A stretch of 64,000 bases of DNA, taken from positions 26,626,001-26,690,000 of the forward strand of contig OX940869.1 of NCBI GenBank assembly GCA_954871525.1, written 5' to 3'. The position numbers and the translations under genes were made by a program. The stretch comes from Parietaria judaica (Eukaryota > Streptophyta > Magnoliopsida > Rosales > Urticaceae). This document shows, piece by piece, positions 45,701 to 57,587 of the stretch. How positions within the stretch are numbered: the first letter of the stretch is position 1; every line of letters begins with the position of its first letter. Under the pieces are notes generated by a model. The model saw only the letters and a program-made list of their open reading frames with translations, did not search any database and was not told the DNA's origin.

Positions 45701-47099
45701 ATTTACCACTATCATTTCTTCGTCTTCGTCATCATCCTCATCTTCAACAATATGAGAAGCATTAGATGTTGATGCATTATTACTTAAACCTCTCCTTTCC
45801 TCTTCCATAAGAGATGCAGCCAACCTAAATCACTCAAAAAATTGCCGTTTATATATATGATGAATTCGGTATTAAAAAATTAATTTTTATTGCATTGGTG
45901 GCTTACAGTTCGTCTAGCTTTTGCTGATTGCAACTGTTTGAAGCCATGTCATTTGTTTCTAAGTTGCTACGAAGCATATCAGGCTGCAAAAGAATCAAAT
46001 GGTACAACAGCATATATAAATATTATGATCTTTAAGTTTTTTCTTTCATTTTCTTTCTTTCGATTTCTTCTCTTTAAAACCATAATGACTATAGAATGAT
46101 GCAATGTTCTCATTGAAACAAACTTTGTTCACGTTTCTTAGAACTCCAACTACTCAAAATCTACTTCGAAAACCATTAAAACCATGTAAAGAAAGCATCA
46201 TTACCAGGATCATTCCTCCATCGTCACCGAGCATCGCAGCAGCGGCTGCGTCGATACTTCCATCTTTCTCCGCCAAAACAGGAGGCGGCAACCTTATCAA
46301 ACAATATCAGACGATAATTAAAGCTCATTCATTTGTGAACAACTAATTATACAACAACAATCCTATACTTGACTCACATTTCATCACTAACAGACCCAAG
46401 CTTCGCACCCTTTTCATCGCTCTTTTGACTCTGCCTCTGATTCTTGATATCATCCGCCAACTCCTTCAACCTCATTGTTTTGAGCTATGATCCAAAAAAA
46501 TACAACATTTTCCAACAAATTAGACGCTCCAATTACATAGAATATGTTCTGTAATGACGATATAGCTGCAAAGAGTTGAAATTCATCATTTCTCCCCAAA
46601 AAAGCCATGAAAAATTTCCAGTTTCCAGCAATGTTATCATCAGGTATGTAGAAGAAGAAATTACGTGGTTGAGAAGCAACTTCTCGGCGGTCTTGCGGAC
46701 TTTCGCCTGCGCGGTCTCTCGGTTCCGCCGCCGCGACATCATGGTCCGCCTCTTGATCGCCGGAGTGGCGCCGTCGAAGACGAATACCGGCCGGGCGCGG
46801 AGGAACAAGAGCTTGCAGATCCTCCGGAAGAATCCGAGCAAATGCGCGTTGCGAATCATCTCGCCTTTCTCGTCCCTCATCGCCTTCATGAACTGAACCA
46901 TCCATATGCTCGCGTCTGCAAAATCAACGGAATCTTAGACACCGGCGACTACGACGCGACAGATTAGGGCTCGGCAATCGGAGAAGAGGTGATCGGCGAT
47001 GGAGAGCTCACCGATGGCGAGCCTCTTGCCGGCTAGGGTTTCGACGGAGACGCGGCGGCCGGCGGGAGCGAGGAGGTCCCAGAGGCCGTGAACTCCCAT
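39717..47099 (-). CDS. UVH3: DNA-repair endonuclease UVH3 (XPG/RAD2 family), complete
   Basis: Structure-specific endonuclease that makes the 3' incision in nucleotide excision repair in the nucleus. Predicted 1421 aa from 17 exons: 47099-47012, 46915-46665, 46484-46378, 46292-46205, 45983-45907, 45824-45707, 44834-44757, 44676-44623, 44528-44344, 44262-42729, 42520-42326, 41945-41860, 41663-41477, 41369-41233, 41159-41075, 40779-40393 and 40325-39717. Every junction is GT/AG and in phase (4266 bp). The N domain starts [15 protein letters not shown] and has D-A-S-I-W and RPVFVFDG. The long acidic spacer is mostly exon 10. The I domain begins near residue 861: [21 protein letters not shown] and [11 protein letters not shown], so the catalytic Asp/Glu set is intact. 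The C-terminus is Lys/Arg-rich with an internal GGGFC repeat. Arabidopsis UVH3 has about 1480 residues, a good match. Confidence 0.97.
44835..45706. other. Large intron 6 of UVH3
   Basis: At 872 bp this is by far the longest intron of the gene. Its 45400-45660 part has short repeats (TTCTCATTAAC and AATATTC words) and a terminal layout reminiscent of a solo LTR. No matching end pair or target duplication could be shown. Confidence 0.35.
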
Positions 47100-47978
47100 G
47101 GAATCGGCGACTGAGATTTCGGTTTCTCGTTGCCGCCAAATGGGTATTTATATGGAGATCGGTTCGTTGAGCATTTGTAAGAGAAAGTTGAACACCAAAA
47201 CGACGACGTATTGGTACATGAATATTTGTCGTTTGAAATTTGAATAGTGATTAGGCCATTAGAGAGAGGTGATCGGGCTCTTAATAACCCGATTCTACTC
47301 TAAAATCGGGTCTTGTGAAATTTCAAAACTGAAAACCGAGCTTCTTATGAAAGTTATTACTGCAAAAATTTTGAATTTAGTTTTCGGTTTGTGAAATGGA
47401 AAGTGTTTGACGTGGTTTCCTACCTCAATTAATACGAATATTGGTTGAAGCTTCGATTTGAAGTTGTTGCTTAGTGCTTGCTGGATGGACATTGTCTCTC
47501 GTCGGGGATGTGCGCTCAAACACTCGCAAAAAGTATATTTATTTATGTAATTTGACACCAACAGCTTTAATACATATTTGTCTCGAACAGTAGTTGAATA
47601 TTTCATCTCTTATCTTTTATTGAGGATTGTGTACATGAAATAGAAAGAGATCGCAATAATTACTACGCTCACTATATGTTCGGGAACAAAACTTACATAA
47701 AATAAAGACTAAGAGTTATCTATGTTGCGTCATTCGATCAGATGATGTATTTATAGGCGAGTCTCTTCTTCGGTCATCCCTAGAACTACGAGAAAGTGCT
47801 TTCAAATTGATTGCTAGATGCGTGATAGATAGATAGATATCTATTTAATTATTTCGGCAATTAGGAATAAAGCCTTTCAATAATTTTTTAGGAATTTTAA
47901 TTAATTTTTAGGAAAAATTCCATTTATAAAGTCTTACGTCAAATCTGACCTATATATGGCTGCTTATTATACATAAAA
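47100..47978. other. Upstream region of UVH3, then probable LTR-derived DNA
   Basis: The first about 150 bp hold the UVH3 5' leader and promoter side. From about 47600 the sequence runs up to the primer-site-like word at 47981, so it may be an old LTR, but no partner LTR is visible in the window. Confidence 0.4.
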
Positions 47979-48480
47979 ATGGTATAAGAGCAACTTTCGA
48001 TAGGACAACAGAAGAAGAAAGCTGTAGCGGATTCGGTAGAAAATCGGAGCGTCGCGGATCTCGCGACTTTAGAAGAAACAGCGTCTGCAAGACCGGTCAG
48101 GGCAGCGTTTGACGCCGAGATGCGCACCGCTCTGGAAGAACATCGGCGGATGACAGAAGCACGGTTCAACGAGATTACGATAATGTTTGAGGCGTTGATG
48201 TCATGAACCGCACCTGAGTCGGTCGCCGTTGTTGCACCAGTAGACACCATCACTGGAAAGCTCCTCAAGGCGCGATGGATGGCTCGAGCAGCAAGCAGCA
48301 GGAGAACAAAGCCCTAGATCGCGCGAACCAAAGAGATTTGGAATGTGCAAATCTGAAATGACGCGACCACCATGCACTTCGGATGAGCGGCGGCCGACAA
48401 CGGCGGCACGAACTCCGGCAACTGTAGAAAAACTCTGTTGGGCTCAAATATAAAGCAAAAAGCCAAACAACCCATTTTAC
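47979..48480 (+). pseudogene. LTR-retrotransposon 5' remnant with gag-like start
   Basis: TGGTATAAGAGC at 47981-47992 differs by one base from the common plant primer site TGGTATCAGAGC. A short frame follows (about 48000-48206) encoding a Glu/Arg/Ala-rich helix (TALEEHRRMTEARFNEI) as in many retrotransposon gag N-termini. It ends in TGA and then degenerates. No pol is present. Confidence 0.45.
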
Positions 48481-50540
48481 AACCAATAAGATCCATATCT
48501 TGTGGTTCAGTATGAAAAAAAGTTTCTCGAGGAAACAACCAAACGCATGAATCGCGTCGAAAACGCTAAGGGACTTCGCGTCTGACCTCTGGCAACTCGG
48601 GATAGAGCTGCAGATCCGGGCTGAATAAGGGTCGGGATCTCCGAGAGTTCTGAAATAGCAAATGTTCATGTGGATCTTCACCTCAACCGTCCCAAGCTTG
48701 TGTATTTGCCGTATGAATCCCGATCTCGCGTCTTATAGATAATCTCCGACGTAAATATATTTAAATATATGTATAAAGTGGCATGCAAAACTTTTAGAGA
48801 GGTTCATCCTAAAGCAGTAGTTGATGTTGAACATATGTGTCCTTAAACAAGATATTTTTATCCATTTGTAAAAGATTATGACAAGTCGTTGAATAAAGAT
48901 GGTGCTTATTATGATAATCTTATTATAGTTTCTGGTAGAGTAAAATAGAATGTTTGATCCTTAGTTCATGAAGGATGCAATTATGTTATTATTATCACAA
49001 CAGAGTCAATGTGAGGAAGAATTAATAATCATAATAAATGAACTTAAAATGTCTGTGACCTGATTAACTGGGTGGGAGCCCATTAATCGTATAAGGTCAT
49101 TAATGTGACTAAGTGACAATCCTATTCTGGATTTTGTGTGTGTCACACTCACTAGAAGTTCATTAAGTATGAAGTGTCTTCATACTGGACTGGACCTAAC
49201 TTAAACTCTGGAAGTTATCATATAAGACCGTCACTGATAACTTGGAGTTGAGTCACTTGTAGATGATCAAATCGATATTCGATCTAAGTCTTGAGTGATC
49301 TTGAGTCCGAGCTGCTGGCTTGATTTTTCTTTGATTTAACCGTTAAAGAACACAATATATTACCGTTGTTCCCAACACTATTATTTTGGGAACATGATAG
49401 TCAGCAGTAAGGGTAGCTTGGTCATAGACATGGGCATCACACAACTCTCTTCAGAGTCATGATGATTCCCTTGATTGTCGGTGGTGAGAAGTGAGAGGTA
49501 TCCGTGCGCAACTTATGAATCGAAACCATAAGTGGGTTACTCGTGATATTATTGACTGAGTCAAGGATGAAAACGCAATGAGGGGTGTAACGGTAGAAAC
49601 TGCCTGCTCATGTGTGGATCATCAAGTGAAAGATCAATAACCCGAATTTGATTGTATCAATGGACACCCTGTTGTAATTAAGGGAATAATATATACTGTA
49701 TCACTAAAGAGTGCAGCCTCGGGTTTATAGTTGAATAACACCGAGGTTTGACGAACATCCTAGCCTTTCGTTGGAGCTTAACTGATACGGGTCCATGGTC
49801 CCCAGGATAGCTCCGTAACGGATGATACATACGTGATAGAAACATTTTGAGATGTTTTTAATCATTTGGCAAGACTTATAAAACTGAATTCTGTGACAGA
49901 CATCAGATAGTTTTATCAGTAGCGTGGCAAAAGTACTATATCTTGGTAACCGAAATTAACTGACAAAAGAAAGTAGAATTTGGATTTTCTGTCAACATGA
50001 AAGTTGTTGGAAATTAAATTCTAAGAAACTTTGCTTTTGGAATTTCAACGCACGGTTTGTGATTTAGAGAATTTCTAAGTTTGTGATCGTTTCGGTAAAC
50101 TATGAAATTAAATCACATGTTACGAATTTAAATGATGGTGTGACACCATTGTAGAGGGCGATTTTCACCGCCCTTTTCCAGTCACAAAAATAATCACCAA
50201 TAACAAATTAACAACAATAATCAGTGAATATCTCTGTTTTATTATATTTTCCGATATGAGCTCGGTTTTCTTTCGTTGAATAGCTGGACAGATGAAGGAT
50301 CATGAGCAAAGGCTTTCTCTATTTCTTTAGCCTTTCTATTACAGGATATTCTCTCTTTTTTCTGGGCTTTCCTCTCTATTTTTCCCAACATTTACAAATG
50401 AGGCTTATCTTGCCTTTTATAGAGTTTACATTATGTATCTTCGCTTCTTTCCCGCCTTTTTTTCTCTCTTTAATCATTCGCTTCCCAGAGTGATTTCAGG
50501 GAAGCATGGTTAATCCCTGCTTTATGTCACTTCCGAGCAG
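48481..50540. other. Intergenic, no gene recognised
   Basis: This is about 2 kb without a supported coding region. Sequence texture (dense in GTGAC/GTCAC and ACTTAAG-like words) suggests decayed retrotransposon DNA, but no ends, domains or duplications were identified. Confidence 0.4.
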
Positions 50541-51457
50541 ACTGTCATTATGGGTAGGTGAGCTTCATTAAATGCGCATCCCGTCAGCCGTCATTCGGCT
50601 CTACAAGCCTCGTCGCCGATGCTTCTCATCGAGTGAGTAGATCGGCCTCATTAAATGCACATCCCGTCAGCCGTCATTCGGCTCTGCATAAACCATCATG
50701 ACGAAATTCCCCGTCGAGCGTGATGGGACACTTCATCGCAGTCTGCTTTTGCACTGGCCATACCTCCTCACGGTTGAACCTCCTCGGAGATAACCATCCT
50801 CGAGGATAATCCTCCTCGGGGATACGCCTTGTTTGCCCCTCGGGCGACGAACTTCCTCGCCTTCCCTTATGTCGTTTTTGGACAAACGACACGAGTTGTG
50901 TTGAGGATGGATTTGACCAAATCCGACCTTAACAATTATTCCCCCATTTTATCAAGTGTATACACTTGGTAAAATAAAGTATAATCTTCTTGACGAACTC
51001 TTAGCGATGAGGATTCCCCAATGACGCTAAACGAGGGGTTTTCACGAAGATCCTCGTTAACGACCAGGAAGGTCCGACTCTCTCGCTTCTCCGACCGTTG
51101 TCTAGTTCTGGGCCCCACCTTGGTTTGCTTTCCCAAATTCGTCAGCCTCGAATCCTTCGCACGTCCCTTCAGCATTAAATGCCATCCTTCCGCACTCGAG
51201 TACTTATGGGGATTTATAACGGGCACTTGATACGAGCCGTTGACGAGTTCGCGAGCTTTGAATTTGGGTCGTTGGATCAAAACGCGCCTATCCATTCTTT
51301 CTCCTCTTTTATAAATTCGGAGTTTGTGCCCCCCTTCTCAGACATTTTTCGTATTTTCAAAAACTCTCTCTAAACTGCCTTTGCGACATTCACTCTCCGT
51401 TCCTACTCTTATTCCTTTGTCTTCAAGTTTCTTCTTCCTTCTTTCCTAGCCGCTTTG
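50541..51457 (+). promoter_or_regulatory. Upstream region of the gypsy-type transposon gene
   Basis: Two about 40-bp direct copies starting CATTAAATGC lie at 50566 and 50649. A run of CCTCCTCGG/GGATA words covers 50765-50830. A 28-bp palindrome with one mismatch lies at 50947-50974. A TATA box (TATAAA) at 51310-51315 stands about 145 bp before the start codon. Confidence 0.5.
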
Positions 51458-54400
51458 ATGGCTCCTTCCCGCTCCGGGCTGGTCTTTAAGACCCGAAGCC
51501 TTGCCTCTGTCATGACGACCGAGAGTTTGCAGTTTATCATTAACAACTGTTTAGATTCGGAGCACTTTTTCGCACGTCTCCCCTTCGAAGGTGAATTCGC
51601 TAACGAGCCTCAGAGCGACTTTGTCTGTGTCTATGAGTCGTTCTTCCGCATCGTCAGTCTTCGCTTCCTGGTACCGCTCTTGATCGTGGCGTTCCTCTAC
51701 GCTTTTGGGGTTCCGATCGCTCAGGTGAGCCCCAACACACTTCGCCTTCTCCTCTGCACACTCGTTATTGCATGCGAGCTGAAAGTGGAGCTTACGCTCA
51801 AGGACTTGATGCGTCTCTTCAAGGTTTCCCGGAATCCGAAGAATTTGGGCCACTTTGCCATCTCTCATCGCGTTCGACCGCACATTCTCACGAATACGTC
51901 ATCGAACGAGTCCGACTGGGAGAATAAATATTTCTTCGTTCAAGTGGATAAATCCAACTTTGGTCCCCACCACTCCTTCCTTCCGAGGGAGTTGGTACTC
52001 GAGGGGGTGGATCTCCCTCGATTTAAGCCCGAGGAGAACGAAGAGGCTGATGCGCGGTTCAAGGAGATCCACGCTGCTCTCCTTGCCAACCCCAGGCGCG
52101 ATTGGAGTAAGGACTTCGGGGATCGGCGGATCGAGAAGTTTGGGGTCTATCAACTGGCCCGAATTCATGGGGCACCTCCAAATACTCTTCTCCCGGTGGG
52201 TTTCCTCCCGAAGGGATCTCTCGCAAAGCGGAAGAAAACCGTTCCAAGGCCGAAGAAGAAATCCGAGGAGAAACCCGTCGTTGCTAGGGACGGTACTCCC
52301 GTTGATCGGGATCGGGAGGTGCAGAGACCGTCGAGGTCCCAGGCAAGATCCGACGCTCCTAGCTATATGGGGCTCACCCTTCGAGAGGGTGGTCCCCCGG
52401 GTAAATGCCCTATCGAGGATACTCGCGATGAGCGGCGGACGAGATCCAGGACGGATTCCGTCGCCCGCTCTCCGACGAAAGTTTCTCGCTCCTCGAGGAG
52501 ATCCCCTCGAGAAGAAAGTTCTTCGGGCAAGCGGCCCGTCGAGGAGGTATGCGAGGCTTCTCCTGCAAAGAAGGCTAAGGTTCCCGCCCCGGCCCCCGAG
52601 CCCGAATCTACTACTCCGTCTCGGGGAATAGCGAAGGGGGCTCCGGGTACCGCGCCCGTAGAGGGCGAGGCTGAGAGGACGGGACTGGTGTCAGACAGGC
52701 GCGCACGCCCCGCCGTGAATCCACGGGAGAGATTGGAGTTCGAGGATATCGAGCATCTGGTCATCGCTCCGAACGCTCCTCCTCCACCCCCTTTGGAAGT
52801 TGAAAATTCCATCCTTCCTCCCGCTCCTGGGGTCGCGACCCGGCCCTCTCCGTCGTCACCTAGGGGAATCCCCGACGAAGAGTGTCACGGCCGAGAGCGC
52901 CTGTTTGAAACTGTTGAAGAGCGTCACGGCCGAGAGCGCCTGTTTGAAGCGGCCCAAACCAAGCTGGAGCGCCTCTCGGCGAGGTTTGATTTTCTCGATC
53001 AATCCATCAACGCCCATCGCTTGGCCGCCGCGTACCAAGCCAATATTGGCTTGGCCGAGAAGGTCCTTCCTGCGGCACCCATCGAGGGTCTCGAGACCCG
53101 CATGCCTTCGTGGCGCGAAAGCCGCGATAAGTACCGGGCTGAGGCAGACGAGTTGGACAAGAAGTCTTCCCGGGATCCCGATTCCCCGCCGCTCTCTCCT
53201 TGTAAGCCGCCGGCCCTCGACAGCCGGAGGGTTGAGAGCCTTGTCCCGGAGGGGGCTTCTCTCAGATCCTCACCGCGCGACGAATACGGCTCAAACATCG
53301 AGACCCTGGCGCCTCCGGAGCCCACGGTATAGGATGCTTTCTCGGAGTTTCCCTTCCAATTTCCCTCTCTTTTTGTAAATTTCGAATGTTGTGGCTCTTT
53401 CTGTAACCCAAGCGTTTAAGCGAATTATCATATAAATAAAAGAAATCCTTTTCGGGTTACCTTTTCCTTTCATCGCTAAGCTTCTTCGCTATTGCTCTCG
53501 TATACCTATTTCCCCCCCCTTTTTTTTTATCATCGGGCCTCTTTACTATTTCTTCCGTATCTCCACTCTCTCTTTTCCTTTGCAGGCCGGAGGTGGTACC
53601 GTTGTTCTTTACCCCGACGCCTCTTCCCCCAGCGATGGAGGAGGTTACGAGGGGGCGGAAGGGCCTGCGTCTGCTCTCGATCCAGCGAGGACTTTATCAG
53701 GGAATGAAGTTGCTCTCTTCGAGACTAAAGAGGCTAAGCTCGCCGAGTGTAGGGCAGAGCGTGATGAAGATAGATGCCTCCTCGCCATTGCCGAGGAGTC
53801 CCTCCTTGAGGAACGACAGCGTTATCAGCGGTGCGAAGAGACACTCTCGGCGCAGCTCCGGCAGAAAAATGAGTATTTCAACCGAATCGCCGACGCCATA
53901 AACCTGTCGCCCGGTCAGGAAGAGCAAATCTCTTTCCATGTCAAGGCCGTGCTGAGGAAACTTGCCAAGGACCGCGACGCAGCCAGGAGCTAGGCAATAT
54001 AGAAGGAATTTTCTCGCTTACGCCTTTATCATCAAGCGACCGACAAGCTGAGGCACGCCTCTGAGAGGTTTGGTGCTCTCGAGGAGATTGTTCGCATTCA
54101 GCGCCTGCTGGGCGGTGTGCTCTCGAATATCAAGCTCGTCGAGGGGCTACCTTCTTACTCGATCGTTGGTGAGCTTCAAGCGAAACTGCCAAGGTGGCGC
54201 AGGTTGGAGCAGGAATACCTGGCTGATTTGGCCGGACTGGAGAAGAAAATCTCCGGTGCTCCTAACTCTCTTCCGCTTTCCCCTTGTCTCCCTCCGAGTG
54301 TCGCTAGGGCGCGCTCGCCGGGTTTTGACGTTCTTCCTTCCTCGTCGAGCACGGTATGGGGCAGCTTAGCTTAAACATTCTGTAGTTTTACCTTTTCTTT

Positions 54401-54619
54401 GGGGTTGGTTCCTCACTCTTGGCTTCTCCTTTGCAGGCTGATAGTAAGGTCGATGCGAACCTCTCGGGAATTTCCTCGAGTAATCCCCCAGGACTTCCCG
54501 CTGACGATCCTGTGTGCTTAGTTGTGAATGACATCCTTCGCCGATGCTGTGATACCATCATCGAGGAATGTGCCGACGCGGTCCTGGGTCAAGATCCCCT
54601 CGATAATGTCGCTAGGTAG
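51458..54619 (+). pseudogene. Putative gypsy-type plant transposon protein, three exons, interrupted
   Basis: Exons are 51458-53326, 53586-54353 and 54437-54619, all phase 0. Exon 1 encodes the N-terminal domain of the 'putative gypsy type transposon' family (F-L-Y-A-F-G-V-P-I, QVSPNTLRLLLCTLVI, SHRVRPHIL). It is followed by Arg/Lys/Pro-rich linkers, an NLS-like PAKKAKV and a duplicated 13-residue unit (HGRERLFE, 52877-52954). Exon 2 encodes coiled coils (EERQRYQRCEETLSAQLRQK). Exon 3 is a short Cys-containing tail. Two in-frame TAG codons (53991 and 54000) interrupt exon 2, although the frame is open on both sides, so the copy is a recent pseudogene. The ends of exons 1 and 2 share an L-S-P-C-x-P-P motif and similar splice borders, suggesting exon duplication. 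Function of the family is unknown. Confidence 0.7.
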
Positions 54620-54759
54620 GAGGATCGGTCCCTGCGAGAATTATAATATGTGTATTTTCTAGGGGTGTGGACGAATGAATTGTAAATAATACTCTGTATT
54701 TGTATTTCGAATCAAATGAGCATATGATGTTTTTCTTTTATGAGTTTGCTCGCGATCTA

Positions 54760-54868
54760 CGAACTTATACGGGCTTGCTCGGCGCCTTCAGCCGTAAATA
54801 TATTTTCTCTTTGCTCGGCACTATCGCCGGCTCGGGCTTGCTCGGCGCCCTTAGCCGTAAATATATAT
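54760..54868. repeat. Left fragment of the CTCGGC tandem array
   Basis: About two units of the same 65-bp repeat found at 61716-62610 (GCTCGGCGCC...AGCCGTAAATATAT). They stop exactly at the Gypsy insertion point, so the array was continuous before the insertion. Confidence 0.85.
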
Positions 54869-56149
54869 TGTTGTGAATTTTCTAAGCAAGTATACGTATC
54901 GAAAACAAGTAATATAATGATAAGAAAAGTCGATCCCACGGAGAATTGTTACTATTAATTTTGCTAATTACTAGTTTTATGTCACCTTAATTTTATCTAA
55001 ACAAATAAATTTTAAATATGATCAATTAAATAACTAAAGAAAAATAAAAACTAAAAATTAAAAGTTTTGGACAAATAAAGAAATATAGGATCGCAATCAA
55101 TCCTCAACACTTCACCCGATTCTTCGTATCATTCCTTTGATCATTAAATTGCTATAAGTTGTTAACCAAGACCCCTAATGCATAAAAACGAACTCTTCCG
55201 ATATTCAATTCGAGTTATCTTTCCTAACTAACTCACTATATTCCTATGTGAATTAAATTATGAACGATTCATTAAGCATGTGTTCTTAACGGGTTACACA
55301 TGTTATATAGGTATATTCCTATCCTATATAAACTCAAGATTTCCATCATAGATCATGTGTTATTCTATCTACGGCTAAACACAAATTTCCTTTTCCCAAA
55401 GTTCCTAAGGTTTACCAAATCAATTTAATTGGTGATCAAGCAATTAAAAGCAATAAGCAAAGGATAGAATAAACAAACTTAAGCAATTGTCATTAATCAA
55501 AGAAACGATAATCCAAAACGAGCTACATGTGAGTTTCGATTGCAATCCTATGAACGGTTTAGCTCATGATGAATCTAGAGTATAAACAAATCACAAAAAG
55601 ATGCATAATGGAAAAATCAAATAAAGCTAAGGAAGTGATACTAATGGAGAGAATCTCTGGGATGATCTTTGTCTCCACCGTTCTTCTTCGCAAAACCCGA
55701 TCTCCAATGGCGTTCTTCGCGTTTCCTAGCCTCTTGTGATGTTTTTCTCTCCCAAAATTCGTCACTTTATCCTTCTATATGATTCCCTTATATAGCCTCC
55801 TCATTAGGTTAAGATTAGGCTAAAAAAAACCTAATTCGCGAAACTGTGGTGCTGGGGCACGGGAAATACGGTGCTGGGGCACATGCTTAATTCTGAGGTT
55901 CTTGCTGGGGCACCAGAAATCTGTGCCGCGGCACCAAGTTGCTGCCTGGTATTGTCAATTTCAGATTTTCGGGCATGTAAAACTTCGTCGAAATGACTCG
56001 ATTCATCTTTAATCTTCAATTTAAATCACAATCTACTCATGTACTCCTAAAACAAACAAAAACACTAAAAGAAACACATTAAATGGCTCTTGGATAAACA
56101 AAACGCTAAGTGAAAGTACTCAATTTATCGGTATAAAACCGACTCATCA
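54869..56149 (-). repeat. Gypsy 3' LTR
   Basis: 1281 bp. In the element's direction it begins TGATGAGTCGG and ends TTCACAACA. The interior-side flank reads TTTGGGAGTATT, a modest polypurine-tract candidate. Confidence 0.93.
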
Positions 56150-57587
56150 AATACTCCCAAACTTATCGTTTGTTCGTCCTCGAGCAAAACAAAAGGAAAT
56201 ACTAAACCTAAATAAAACACCAAAACCTAAAAACTTAAAATAAAGCGAAAAAAATTCGATCTTGAGTGTAAATTCTTTATGACCAATACATGCTTAAAAA
56301 CTATATTTATCAAGGGAAATTCAAAATGTCACTTGCTCGCAATTTCGGCTCAACTATTGTCTTACTTGTCTCTGTCCCCCCGAACTTGTATTCGTGCTTA
56401 TTTCTCATTTTTGGACACCTGCTACCATGATGAGTTTCCATTTACCACAAAGCATGTTAGATCATAGTTTTGAATTCCATAGGCTCGTTTTTCATGAACT
56501 TTCTCCACTAATTTTGACAATGCAACACAAAAGATCATTAGGGCTTTAAAGGCTTGAAGTGTGGGATTAGGTCAATGGTGAGTGTGGATGTAAATAAGGG
56601 TAATCGAGTAAAGGATATGATTGGAAATGATTATGACTCAATTACTCTCAGCAAATGACCATTCAACGCCTCTACATAGAGCTCTCTTCATCATCTATTT
56701 GAAAAAATACACCAAACTTGCTCGTGGCAATGTACTTTATGACCTTGTCTTTCCATCTTATTTTTCGTAATTCCTCTTTCTTTTCTTTCTTTTCTTTTTT
56801 TTCTTATTTTTGATCTAAAGTAAACAAAATAACATAATAAAATAAAAACTTACACCCGACACATAGTGTAGAATCACAACCAAAAATCATTAAACTCTCG
56901 CATGTCCGACGAAACTCTCTATGACTTCTTTCTGATATCGCTCATGTGATGAGCAGTAGAATGATCAAAATACTTGAGAAGCAATAGAGATAATCGCTAT
57001 TCCGGGTTGGCAAAATTTGTGGGAAATAAACGATTGTGGGATTCAAAGTTTGTCAAGTAATTGGGTTCAAAACGGCATGATGGATATTTTTATGTTAGGT
57101 GTGGTTTGAAAAGGCTAAAAATTGTTCAACGATGGCCTAATTCATTTCCCTAGTGCTACAATGTTCTTTATTTCGCCTCGAAAGTTAATCAAACAAGTTC
57201 TAGAGTTCTAACCGGATCAAACAATTTTCATGGTTCATATCGACTTTCTCACAGTAACAAAATGCCCTCATAATTCAAAATTTTGTACTCAACATGTTCA
57301 GGAAATACTAAGGCCGAGCAAAACAATAGAATCACAAAGCATACAAACATGGACATTTTTCACTTCCCTAAAACAAATATAGCGAGCAAGCATGTAGGGT
57401 CACATCGAATTATTACTTACATCTAACAAAATATTTAACACTAAAAAAAATAAAACCAAAATAAAACACAAATACAAACGAAGTAATGTTTCCTACCCCC
57501 AAACTTAAGATCTACATTGGTCCCCAATGTTCTAATAATTAACAAGGGTTAAGAAACAATTACCTCGGTGTCTCCACTTTCACTTGT
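56150..57587. other. Gypsy interior 3' of gag, pol absent
   Basis: About 1.4 kb of AT-rich non-coding DNA lies where pol should be. Only short frames are present, and no reverse transcriptase, RNase H or integrase motif is seen on either strand. It includes a CTTTTCTTT-rich run near 56775-56810. Confidence 0.75.

Noticed and set aside
46450..46967. Frames of 100-151 codons on both strands over UVH3 exon 2
   Set aside because: They are shadows of the GC-rich XPG N-domain exon. Only the frame with RPVFVFDG continues across the splice sites.
48265..48681. 138-codon minus-strand frame
   Set aside because: No family resemblance and no splice continuation. It overlaps the gag-like remnant on the other strand in decayed retrotransposon DNA.
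51855..52631. 258-codon plus-strand frame inside the gypsy-type gene
   Set aside because: It overlaps the 51458-53326 exon in another frame. The composition is Arg/Ser/Pro-rich as expected for a shifted GC-rich reading frame, and no domain is recognisable.
52363..52812. 149-codon minus-strand frame (Ser/Gly/Ala-rich)
   Set aside because: Antisense shadow of the gypsy-type transposon exon; low-complexity composition.
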